A DNA stretch of 64,000 bases from Sipunculus nudus (lineage: Eukaryota; Annelida; Sipuncula; Golfingiida; Sipunculidae). The position numbers and the translations under genes are program-made. The notes under the pieces were generated by a model. The model ran no database searches and was not told where the DNA came from. It worked only from the letters and a program-made list of their open reading frames with translations. Shown here piece after piece: positions 1 to 12,900 of the stretch (the stretch's first letter is position 1; each line of letters begins with the position of its first letter). The DNA is taken from assembly GCA_026874595.1 (NCBI GenBank), contig CM049307.1:94590330-94654329 (forward strand), written 5' to 3'.

Positions 1-37
1 ATCAGCAAAAGTTTTTTTTTCATTCTCATTGCTACAG

Positions 38-164
38 GATAAGATTACACTATGAGAACAATAGTGAGCCAAATATACTATATCTAGCTGTATCAAGAAC
101 TGTTAGTGGCTGTGACATGAGTCTGAACTGTGCAAGATACTTACTGTTGCAAAAAGAGGTTCAG
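38..164 (+). CDS. internal exon of an unidentified plus-strand gene (partial)
   Basis: A 127-base open stretch is bounded by a good acceptor (T-rich tract then CTACAG) and a donor (CAG then GTAATG). With two bases carried in from a previous exon it reads 42 codons without a stop. The product contains NILYLAVSRTVSGCD and CARYLLLQKEVQ, whose spacing of LYLAV and ARYLLL recalls an ankyrin-type helix pair. I cannot name the family. The exon points opposite to NUP85 and lies where the remaining NUP85 3' exons would be expected, so it is either in a NUP85 intron or marks the next gene. No following plus-strand exon was recognised. Confidence 0.4.
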
Positions 165-805
165 GTAATGTTTTCATTCATGCTTTTTATTCACACTTTT
201 GGGACCACACTTAATAAATTGGACCTGGACCAACCAATACAGGCTCATACAAACTGGAAAACCACAGGTTCTGAAAAGAGACCGTGTTTTTGACATTGTC
301 ACCAAGTGGCTGAACTTGGTACCACTAGAGAGTGTTAATACTGGTGTGAGGGGGGGGGAAGCTGATTATGTGTTGCAGATGATCTGACATTTGTGCTCTC
401 TTAAGGGCTGTCTAATTTTAACCCTTTCCTGCCCAGAGGGATACTACTGAGCACTCTGCGCAATTTGAATTTTCCTTAATTTGCTACATTCTTCAAGGTC
501 AGACATAGAGCATATCTATATATTTGATATATATATATTTATATATATACATATCAATATGTTTCAAATAACAGAATCTAATCATATGAGGGACTTTGTG
601 AGCCAGTGAACAGTAAAGGATTAATCTCAAGCAAACCCTCACTGTAGCAACTGTTAAGCATTTATTTTTCGAAGATACAATAAAAGCAAAGTAAAGATAT
701 TATCTGTAATATAAATAAAAATGATGTTAGAATAAGACCAGAATCTAAAATATATCTATACATGAAAGAGTTAAATAAGATAATAAGCAGTATAAGATGA
801 CTGAC
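165..805. other. intronic or intergenic stretch left of the last visible NUP85 exon
   Basis: No exon recognised on either strand. It contains a G-run near 350 and a short imperfect AT microsatellite at about 515-556. The expected next NUP85 exon (the segment following VIKE-S) was looked for here on the minus strand and not found. Confidence 0.5.
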
Positions 806-909
806 CAGCTTTCCTTGATGACCTGATGAATGTCAAACTCCAGCGCTGCAAGGATGATGTGGTCCCAGGGCTGTAACTGTCTGTTACCACCGTATGTATC
901 TATACAGTC
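806..909 (-). CDS. NUP85: NUP85 exon 10 (last visible)
   Basis: Acceptor CTTTGCAG, donor GTCAGT; 104 bases entering in phase 0 and leaving with two bases over. Encodes DCIDTYGGNRQLQPWDHI then ILAALEFDIHQVIKES. The second part is one of the most conserved stretches of NUP85. The GTCAGT donor is weaker than its neighbours. Confidence 0.85.
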
Positions 910-3900
910 CTGCAAAGGTCAGAGGTCAGGTATAAAGTGGTATCAAAATGAACCCCATACAAGAATGATTTAAAAGTTGAGAAAATGATGTCACAATCAA
1001 TAAACCCTTCACATTTCCAATAAGTTTAAAAAGTAAGGGTGTTACACACAATAACTTTTTTATTACATTTACAAACAATACTCATTGCAAATCCAACAGG
1101 TGTTTTTCTTCCCTCTATTCCAATATGAAGTATTTATGATAAGGCATCTTCAGGTGTACTGTCAAACATGAAATTTTCACAAGCCTCATAATGAAGCTTA
1201 GATTTGTGAAAAAAAGTGTACATGTACCTGAAAAAACATTCTAAACTGGAATCTAAGGCTGTATCTGATGAGTTTAAAGTAATACCACAGAAGGTCTTGC
1301 ACTGATTTACATTTAATTTTCAACTTCAGGTGAATTATATCATTTTTATTTGTTCACATGAGATATTTGCATGAAAAATATATGGGCCTGAACTGAGGCT
1401 GAAGGGCCAAGAAATATAGAAATTATAATTTTCACGAAAAGTCCAGATTTTAGCAATCACAAAAAATTGAAAACTTACTTATTTTTAAGTTTCTGGAAAA
1501 TAAAAGGTTGTGAATATGCATTCTCCTCAAGGAAAGAAAATTTACATAATCTGATATTTTTTTTCATCCAAAACAGAATTGAAGCTTAGTACCAGATTCA
1601 CTAAGATGGGTTATTAATGTGCTGTGAGTGTTCTACCTGTGTTTCATGCTGAAGATCTATTGCGTTGATTGTTGGATTCTGGTACAACACACGTGACACC
1701 ATCATACAGTACCACGTCTGACACAGTGACTTCAGCTCTATAAATACATCATCTTTGCCACAGAGGATCTGAAATAAATAAAAAAAACATTTCTCACATT
1801 TATCTTATATTTTTTTTACTTAAATATTTTTTGTTGGAGGTAACTGCCTCCATTTTTTAATGCCAGCTTAACTGAGTGTATGTAAATCTGCAGTATTCCA
1901 TTAACCAGGTCTGGTGACTACTGCACTTGCAGGACCTTGGTGTGTATTTTTCCCATTGCTGGATCATATCACCAGGGCACCACCAAAAGGCACACATCTC
2001 TGAGTGAAACACAGCCATTGGGCACAGCATTCCCAAAAAGCCTTACTCTTGGATGGAAACAAACGTAAATCTCACCACCTCGGCTGAGATTCAAATTCAC
2101 AACTTCCCCAGTTTGAGTCTTGTGCTCTACTCCTGGACCACAGAAGCTGGTACCATTTTTTTCTACTTAAATCCAAGGTAATCACTGCTGGCAGAAACTC
2201 AAGAAATTTTCCATTTTATGATTTGTTATGTATCTGCATCCCCATGGCTTCTCATAATGTTTTTTTTAAATAAAATAAATACAGTAAACAGTAAATTTCT
2301 GTCTATCAACCACCTTGGTTTATCAATCACCTCAAAACAATGACCAATTTTCACTGTCCTGTTGGTGGTCTTAATTTCAAGGTTTCACTGTATTTCATTT
2401 GTTTGGTGTCAAATGGAGACAATCAGAGACAAGCTATTTCAACTACAGGACAAACACACAAATCTGAATACACCATTGTTGCCTCTATTAAAATTGTCAG
2501 AAATATATTAAGTAGATCTGATTTTATAATATAATTTTCATTTGGTAAAGCCCACAAATCTGTTTTATTAACGTTAGAGTGCTTAGTGACATACTTACGC
2601 GACAGATTGTTTGCAGATGCTTATTGGCAACAAAGTTTCCTTGGTGCAATCTGTGGGAACATTCCTCTTGCCAGTGGCGCCATCTCATGTCAAATTCCGC
2701 CAACAGTTGACCAGTAAACTTCTAAAATAAATAACACACCAAGATTATGAAATGCTGATTACAGAGATAGTGAAGGAAATAAGAAAGGTCACTTGTTGCA
2801 AAAAGCCCTTTGCAAAACCTTGGTTTGTCTGACTTGCCACCACATGTCCTTGTTGAAGGTGTTTGGATTATTTTTGCGGCCCCCCATATGTTATAAACAT
2901 GTGGATATAAATAAAAGGAACAGCCTGTGTGTTGCTGGACCAAAGTTTTTTGGAAAATTTGTATAAAAGGTTCAAGGAGTTATCTTTAGTTAATAGACGT
3001 CAGACAGAAAAGTCTTCTTTAACCTGTTTCTACCAGGCAATTCTTTTAGGTCTGCAAAGTGAGAGGACAATGACAAAAGAATTATCCATTACTGTTTGGT
3101 AGTTAGGCTAAAGAAAACTTTGGGTCCTCAGGCACTTTTTTTCAGAGATCAGTGAGGGAGGGAGATTTTTTTCTCTCTTTTTATTATAAGTTTTAAATAA
3201 AAACATTCGGTTGTTACTCATAAGCATACATGCATGCATGCAGGGCCAGTAATGTTTTAGCATAAACAACGGAAACTTGCATGTACACGTTCATGCACAC
3301 ATTTGAGTAAAATCCGCACATTATAGCCCACAAATAACAAGCATCTAAGAGGCTGGAGCACAAGTCAGTAAATTTCTTTTGAAAATAAAATTTGTTTATG
3401 CGTGGGGATAAAATTGATGCAGGCAGTGCCTAAGAACCCAACCTTTTTCTTTTTTGGCCTTACAGATATGTACATAAATCATGTTGGATCGGAACCTTGG
3501 GTGTAAAACTCTTGAATACTTTAGCCATATTACTATGTAATCACTCTATTTTCTTTCAGTTTTCTTAGCTCTAATTTTATTTTTCATGATGTAGGTCAAA
3601 TAATCATTTACTAAATTGTTTTCTAACCTATATTTGCTGGCAAATTTGAAATAAAACCTCTGAAAAATGTCAAAGATTCAGCACTGCCACAAAATTGGTT
3701 ATGTAATCAAGGAAAACATATGGTTAAATAAACCCCATCCCATCCTTTTCTTCCACAGGAAACCCTGAGCTCTGCAAATTTAGAAATTGTGACAAAAGCT
3801 TAACTCCTAAATCATCAGGCTTCAGAACATCAAAACTACACAATACTTTTTATAGTGTATACTAAATTCTTACTGAAAAGACTGGCATTTTACGAAGAAG

Positions 3901-6900
3901 TTCATCCATGCCCTCAAATGCGCTGGTTTTTCTCTGTGAGTGAACTGACAACATCTGTCGGGCTTCATCCATCCGTCCTTGTAGAACAAAAATGTACACC
4001 TGCAAATATATTTTGACAAATTAAAATTCAGAGCTAAACATGAACACAGGGACACCTGTATCAGGCTGTATAATTATAACATTTGCATAATGAGTTTTGA
4101 GTAGGCATGAAACCATAACTTAGTGGGTATCCTGACTGGACCTACCGAATCAAGATGTTAGTCATGTAGAAAACTGCACTGCAAAGACCATCCGCAGGAT
4201 GATTATGATATTTCACACAAAAGAATACATGTAAATAAACAATCTTAAGTATAAATCTTCTCTCTATGGTGACTACTGTTATAAATCAAGGATACACTAG
4301 CTTACATACAGTCCGTGCACAGTAAGCACACAACATTTATTCAATAGCTCCTTCCATTTATTCATTGTATACAATAGCAGGGTTGCCAGCAGCCAACTCT
4401 GAAAAAATTCCCTGATTATTCCCTGACTTTTAGCTAGTTTTCACAGATATAAACAAACCTGCCAACAAATTTTACTTCTAATCCAAACTTTATTTGAAAA
4501 TTGTTACTGGAATGCTGCAGAAAGGAAAGCAATCTGAAACTAGAAATTTGGAATTGACAATCTTTGGAATTGTAATCTTCAATTAACTAGACACTCATGA
4601 GTTGAATTAATTATGTACACAATAACAACAAATGGCTTCTATGGATCAAAGTGACTGCAGTGTGTTCTGCCTTTGTAGTTTATTTTGTGTGCAAATTCTT
4701 GTCCTTGTATGTTTAAAGCCTGAGTCACATTACTGGCTGAGCTCTGGTTGATCTTTAAAATTGGCTGAGCAGCGAGCCTCGCCTCGCCAACATCATTCTT
4801 GGATTCAAGTAATTTTATTAGCCTAAAAAATGCACAGACTTCAGATGATCCCAAAGATCCCCCAGCAAGCACTGCTAGGGGCCTGGGCGCTCTCTTCCCG
4901 AGCTGCTATTGAGCAAATCTTTAGCCGAATTTCCAGCGAGTTCTCGTTCTTTGACTATATGCTTAAGAGAAATGAGCTCCCAAACGAGCTGTTAAAATAC
5001 TAAAGAGGCTTGTCCAATTAAACAATGTCCAGCCAAAGGTCACCTGAAAAGTCCACTTTTTTGCAAAAATAAAACTACTCAGCAGGGGCTTGTTGACGTG
5101 ATGTGACTGGGGCTTTACTAGTACTATATATTAGTTGTGCATTGTGCTAAGAAACATTTGGCCTAGTATTAATGGTTGGTGCTATATATTTGGTGCTATA
5201 TATTTCCCTGCTCTGAATCATCAACCTAAATGTGTACAAAAATTGAAGGGAAACAAGATTAAATCACAACACAACTTTAATTGAAAGGGAAAAATGAATT
5301 GTAGCATGAAATTACTGAATGCCTGCTCAGGAGGCTAAAAATGCCAAAACTTTCCTACCTGTTACAGTAGAGCGCCGATTTTCCGAAAGCGTCGGGGGAC
5401 AAGCTTTTTGTTCGTAAAAACAAACATTCGGAAATGCTGACAAGGGTCTAGCGGCTAGTTAGTACGACAGTTAATGATTAACTTATTGCCATTTTATAAG
5501 AGGAACACAATGTTTTTTTTCGATCTTCGTAATTGACGACCTGGACGTATAAAAGATATTCGATTATTGCTGGGCATAATTGGCAAAGATCAGTCTAACC
5601 TGCTTTAAGAATACGTATGTGCGTGCTCTTTTTTCATCAGATTCACTGGAGGTAATGGTCAAATGACATTGCCAAGGAACACGGTGTTTCTTATCGATCT
5701 ATGTAATTGAGGACCGGGACATACAAAAGCTGCTCGAGCACAAGCGTCTGATCAATTATACCTCCCCAATGATGATGCGAGTAAACTGCTCAGTTCTTTG
5801 GCATGGCATCCTTTCCAAAGCTGACGACCTATGCTGGCTTAAGTACAAACGAGATGTGGTGATAAAACGCAAGTGCTCTTGGATAAACTGCTCAGACGCT
5901 TGCTAGGGGAACAGGGGGCCGAGTGTTGTGGGGCTATTTTGTGTGTATTTTTCGCACTTTGCCCAGGCGACAACATCGGCCCAGAACTAATTAATAAGGG
6001 TCACCACTGGGCTTAACACATGACTGCAAGCCTTGTGACTCGTAATTACAATACTCATTTTAGTTTTTGACATAATTGAAATTTTTTTTCGGAAATACGA
6101 ATAAATTTTTGGTTCCCCATTTTAATTTTCGGAAAAACGAATTTTCGTAAATACGGCATTTGGAAATAGGGCACTCTACTGTATTCAACTACAGCAGCCA
6201 TAGCCATAAAAACTTCCAACTTTTCCCTGACCCACCTTATTATCACAAACTTCCTTGACTTTTCCCTGACCCTGAGAAAACAATTTCTGCTGGCAACCCT
6301 CAAAAATAATGTTTGTTGCATGTAGCCACCTGGGAGCTGGCACAGAGCCACAGACACCAAAGACATCTGGTGTCATAGATCTGACCAAGTTTAAAACAAT
6401 ACCCCACTCTCTCTGCAGTGTATACTGGCCTGTGTGCTATCACCTAGGTTCTACAGTTCTTCAGCTACAGACATATGTAACCAGCTTCCTTGTGATTGGT
6501 CCATGCATGTCGGTGTTCCATTGTACATCATATTGCTTGTTTGTTCATTAGTTCATTTTTTATTAATACAGCATCCATTGCTTTTGGAAGCTTCACTGAT
6601 ATTTTGCAGGAACAATGACTTTGGAATAAAAAAGAAATATAGAAGACGGGTCTGGATCAGATCATCTGCATTTTAACTACTGCTTTGCATAAGAACATTC
6701 TCCGGGTTACACTACTAGGGTCCAAAAAAAGCAAAGAATTGTAGTCAGACCAATGAGAGCATGGTATAACCTTGTGCATCCAACTCCAAGTTTTTCAATC
6801 TGTGACATCCCGCTATTGTCAGTCTGATTCTTGGACCTGTGCCAGCCCTGGTGATAAGACCAAAAAAATTGCTAAACAATGCAGCGGTTAAAACGAAGGA

Positions 6901-9900
6901 GGTCTGGAACACCCACAGTATAAAACCACTGAAGACTGTACCACAGCAACACATCCTTGCACACAGTATGTTTGTTCTGCTTTGCTTTTTAAGGTTTTTT
7001 TTTGGTGGAGATAACTATCTCTTATTTTTTTAAGCTTGCTTAACTAAGTACTATGTACCTCTGCAGAATTAAATAACAGTTGCAGGCTATGTGACAGGGT
7101 TTATACACAATTATCCTAGTGGGTAATCCAGCACATTGAAAATGCTCCTGTGGGTCCTGGGTATGTGTCATCCCTATTGCTGAGTCATAACACCGAGGAA
7201 CCCCAAAAAGGTGCACTCGTTTGTGAGAGACACGACTGTTGGGAACAGTGTCCCCCATTTAGCCTGCAGAGGGGCCACCCTGGCTGGGGGCTGACCATGA
7301 AAAATCTCACCTCCTTGGCTGAGATTTAAACTCAGAATCTCCATGCTTTGTTCCCGATGCTTTACCACTATCAATAGACCACAGTAAGTTTGTTGGGAAC
7401 GTAAAATACTTACTGAATTCCAGTAATATTCATGGTCCTCAGGTCGCTCATCCTGCATGGCTGCCCTGGCTGTCGTGTCTACATCGGTGAAATGGAGCCG
7501 CAGCCAGTCCAGAAGCTGGGTGACGAGGATACCTCCTGGTTGTGCTTCTATGAACAAGATCTCACACAAACTCCACACAAGCTCCACCATGTTGTACAGC
7601 TGCATCTGACTTTCTGTCTCCTCATCTGCCATCTCAGCCTCTGAAGCAGATATCACAGTACTGATGAAGAGACAGTAGAGAGCTGATAGCTGGTATAAGT
7701 GTTTTAGCATCAATTATAAGCTCTTTTCACAGCATGAGAGACATCAATTAGAGATCTTTTTTAAAAAAAATTTTGCTGACGTGGATTTGCAAAGGCTATG
7801 AAACCATGGTAACCATCATGTCAATTAAATTCTGCTACCCCTCCCCCCCCCCAAAATAAAAACAGATTAACAACTCTTTCACTATGTCAAAATAAAGTTA
7901 GCTACAGGAAAAATATATATCAAGCACAAAAAGTATAAACTAGATTTAAAAGAGCTTATTTGTTAATTTAGTGCACAGTGATACTTTTTAGTAATGGACT
8001 ACACAAAATAACAGATTCAATGAAAAAATCATATCACATATTTAGTAATGTATACCATACAAAAGAACAGATTCGATGGCACACTTAACATTACAAATTC
8101 TACAAAATGCCATACACCAATAAATTATCAATAATTATTAATTTTTTTTTAAAGTTTTGGATATGGTATCTGTGAAATGTTTTAACCATGTGGTGCTGAA
8201 ATCCATGTAAATCTGGCCATAATAGTAAAATCTCAACCAAAAACTGCAACTGAACATAATTTTCTCATTTAAAAGCAAAACTGTCATTTCAAACCTCGAA
8301 CTCTAACTGGAAAGGCCCATTTCCTTTTCTTGGATGCTGAAATTATCCATGCATTGTACATATACTAAAATTTCTATATAAAATAGATATATACTACAGA
8401 GCAACAACTTGGTCTATGAATAAACATAAATAATCAACTGGATATTTGCAAATAAAACTAGAATACGGGTAGTCGACAAGCGACTACGTATATCCGCCAA
8501 AATCAGAGTGGGACGGGTGAAGTGAGGCATGGATTGAGTAACAAGGGGAAATAGAGTGAGGTGTGTTGCATATTAGCATGGATGTCTGCAGCCGAAATGT
8601 GCATGTAGGTTGTGCCACCTACCACAAAATAAAAAAATCTATCAAAGTTGTATACAAATGCAAAAAGTCAAACCACTGCTGAGATAAGAGTGATTTTATC
8701 CCATGGCAGACAAACAGATGGACCCTGTGCAAAAATGGTTGCAGGTTTTGCGTGTGATAAAGAGCTATGGGAGATCTATACACATGCAAAATTTTGGCCC
8801 AATCGGCCAAATGGTTCCCGAGATATGAGCTTGGATGTCTGCAGCGTAAATGTGAATGTAGGTGGCGCCACCTGTCATAAACTCAATAAAGCTGTCCAGG
8901 ATGTATACACATGCAAAATTTCAGATGGATAAGTCCAATCAATGCAGAGATATGAGTGATTTTATCCCAAGGCAGATGAACAGATGGACACTGTGCAGGT
9001 GGTGCCACCATTTTTTATGTATGTTATAAAGCTATCCAAGGGCTACATTTGGGCAAATTTTTTTTCTGGATCAGTCAAATGGTTTCCAAGATATGTTGGT
9101 TAATGTGTCATAACAGATGCACAGATGGACGCAGAGCGCAGAGGTAAGGTCAGAGGTAAAAAAAAAATCGGGGCGCAGCAGTTCACATGTGACCCAAACA
9201 TAATCGTGGGTTTCGTAAAATTCCACCCAGCGGTTACAAAGGAGTTCTACGGACACCTACACGACAGCGGAGGTGGCGTCCGGCTGAAAACATAGTATCC
9301 GCAAAACTCTGTTTTGGCGGATACAATTATATATAAAAAATAAGAAACTCCATCTGCTGGAGCTGTAATGGTACATTACCTGGTGTAATGAAACCAATTG
9401 CAATACTTAGCACAAGACACAATACGATACAAATATGGTATATAATAATAATTTATAATTAAGATTCCATGCTGAATCTTTCCTTGTATATAGAAAGGTA
9501 AATATGCTAACTCTGTTAATTGATTTCCAAATCATTGATAGAATTGATTTCAGAACTATTAACAAATCAGATGAACTATTGTGTTACAGCCTCCACAAAA
9601 GATCATAAGTATGGCTACCCTACATTCGTGATCTGATGTCTGATGTATAAGCAGTCACTTGGCACTAGCTGTAAAACTGGGCTTCACAGTATCCTTTCAT
9701 CTAATGTGCTACTCTGAAGAATGCAAGTCCTACAGGCACTTGTGAAAAAATTTAAACTAGCATGACACTAGCATTAACTTGTTGTAAACACAGACTACCT
9801 AACTCTTTCCTTACCTACAGCTTGCTGGAAATCAAGCACACAGGCTTTGAGTACTGCTCTGTACCTTCTGCTGAATTTCACCATCCTGATAAACAAAAAA

Positions 9901-12900
9901 AAATAAATTGAGTAGGCTCATGAAATGCGTTAATCCCTTTTTCATATAACATCACTATATATTAACATTTTGTCAAACAACATTCACTTCCAAACTGTCA
10001 TTCTGATTTCAGCATAAATGTTCATTTGTTCTCACAAATATAGAACCATATGAATACGCTATAAAAGCACTGTTTTAATAAGCTTTAGTACAGGAGTTCA
10101 CTCACTGTGCTTTCTTAGTGTTACTGCCTGGGGCTTCAGGCTCATGCTGTTGCAGTTCTAAGAATACATCTACAAGAAAAACAAAGAGACAATGACAAAT
10201 AATACGGTCTGCAATAAGCATCAAAATCTAACAGCAGATAATTGACCCTTGGGCCATGGTCATGATATGTGATTCATTGTCATAGAAGGCTAATCCACCA
10301 GTTTATTATTGCACATATGAACAATTAGATTTTATTTTTGTAAATTCAAAAGTAGACAAATTAGTTTAATATGCATATCTCTGAAACTCAAATCTATCTT
10401 TAATATCTTTAAGTGGTCATAGTGTCAATTTGTAAATTTTCATATTTGTCTGAAAGGGTCAAATACATTCAAAGCAAGACGCTCTCATAGTTAGTGAACA
10501 GACAGCAATTTATCAATTAACCAGGGTACATGGCTATGTGTGTGTATGGAACTCAATACCCAAAGGACTTCAAATGTTTTCTATCAATGGAATCTCTTGA
10601 AGATCACCTTTTATGGTTGCGGTTCATTTCTTTACTCTTGAACAAACAATAACAACAAGTAACAGCAGAACCTCCTCCAGCACTTATGTGCAAGAAAACT
10701 TATAGTATAAGATATTAATAAATTAACATAATTGGCACCAATAAAAATGTGACAATTTGTATCGAGTATTTTCTTACTGTGCGCTTCATTAACTAGCTTC
10801 CTTGTGATTGGTCCATGCATGTCGGTGTTCCATCGTACATCATACAGAGTGGGTCCTGATGACCCCACACTCATCCCAGATGGTCCATCTAAAACAAAAA
10901 CCATACAAGCCATCAAATTAATTTATATGTTTAATAAATAGGCCTGTAAATTGTGAGGGACCTTTGAGTTGATTCAATTAATCTATTCTTACTATTTATT
11001 TATCGATTCAATTTATAACTTCAGAAGTTAATTTCTGATTTCCTTTTAATTAAAAACTATTTTCCACAATATATTTTAGTTAATGAAGCTAACTAAGGAA
11101 ATATGTAGCTTGCTCTCTGTTTATTGCCATCAATTTAAATGAACTATGCAAATGGAGTACTTTACCAAGGGGTTAACTATATCTGGGGCACACACACTGA
11201 ATAAAAGTAAAATCAAACAGCTCACTGAGGGTTTAGGGATGGTGCAAGCATAAAATAATTATCTAAACAAATTGATTTAGATGTTATGAATTGATTACAA
11301 TTTAATTGAGGGGTCGCAATTCAATGTGTTGTTTATTTGATGCATTGTAACACCGCTTTTAATAATAAATGAAAATAGTTATATGGCAGGATAGGACTGG
11401 TCATTCCTTGGAATGGTCCAGGCCAGTCACTACTTCAAAAACTGAATTATATTGAAAACATTTTTTTTTCAAATATTTTGTGCCAAATATCAACATTTAC
11501 CCTTATTTATTTACTGGTGAGGAACATACTTATGTTATACAAAATAATACTGATAAATGATCACATTTAAGCAGGCAAGTTGATAAACAATGCGCCTTGT
11601 AACTGATTTTTTTAACTTATTCACCTTTTGGCAGGCTAGGTTTCCCTCCGTACAGCAGTATCTGATTACCAAGTCCCCAGGTGGCTTTGCATCCTTGAGA
11701 CAAATGAGCATCAGGAATGCTCTGGAAAAAAAGAATCTCTCGTGAAAATTAAAAGCATAAAAAGAGCATATTTTCCCAATGACAAATGCTTTTTACTAGT
11801 GAAAAGAAAACTTGGATATAAACAGCAGAATATGTTTATCAAGTCCTTTATGATAAATATGTTAATGTGGATATCACATTAAATGTCCCATACTTATATT
11901 AAAATTATTAGTTTAACATACAAATTCTGCAACTTGTATATGATACATGACATGCTCACAATGTAGAAACAGGGCCATATGGACAAGGGTGGCTGGGAAA
12001 GTGCCAGTCAAAATTAATTGTGACAATACTGGCCCTCCTCAATTGTTGCTGGGCTAGTATATATTTTGCTGGCAAGGGATAGATGGTTAGCCAATGATAA
12101 AATAATCTTAATGTCATCATAGGTCAATGAAGCGGGAACACAGTGGAAGTGTAAAATTACCTATTATTGGATAAGACAATTAAGAGTAGACTGGTATCTG
12201 TTTGGCTGGCAACAGAAACATGGCTATGATAAAATAGTAATGTCTTTATAGGTCGATGAAGCCGAAACAGAGAGGAAGCTCAACATGACCAGTTATTTAA
12301 CAAGAGTACCTTAAACGAACCCTGTTTTTTACGTTTGTTCCAGTTTATTTAAAGACCAGATTATATAAATGTGTCCAAGACATGAAGCATACATTATATG
12401 TATATCTGGAGAAGGGATATACAAGGCCTTGGGAAGGCAAAAATTGTGGGGAGTCCCATCTTAGTTTAGAGCGTGCCAAGTGGAAATGATATATGTATCC
12501 TAGATTGAAGGGTTATGTAAAATTGAATCTTTTTCATATTTTATGTAATTATCATATCATTATATGATTAGAAATTGTGTCGTATTGTGCTGTAAGCCTC
12601 AGTTATCAAAGCAGCATTTACACAACTGACAGGTTTGGTAGATGCACCTTGGGAGCCACTATAGAACACGGGCTTTGCTTCTATTGAGGAAAATATAAAA
12701 AAAAACTGTCTCCTCTCATTCCCTATAAACTCCTACTTTTCCCTGTAGATGTCCCTACACTCAACTCTTCTAACAGAAACAACTAGGAGGCATCAGAAGT
12801 CGCCTGAATTGAGAATCGAACTTACAATCTCTAGACTAGGAGCCCTACACACTACTAAGTGAGCCGTGAAGACGAGATACCAGCACCAAGTTTTGTTCAT

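Noticed and set aside
4639-4872. 77-codon minus-strand frame
   Set aside because: Lies in nested repeat DNA; the opposite strand carries the only protein-like reading, a weak hAT-like tail.
7174-7713. Single 179-codon minus-strand frame
   Set aside because: Only 7640-7414 is NUP85 exon; the rest is intron and SINE read-through.
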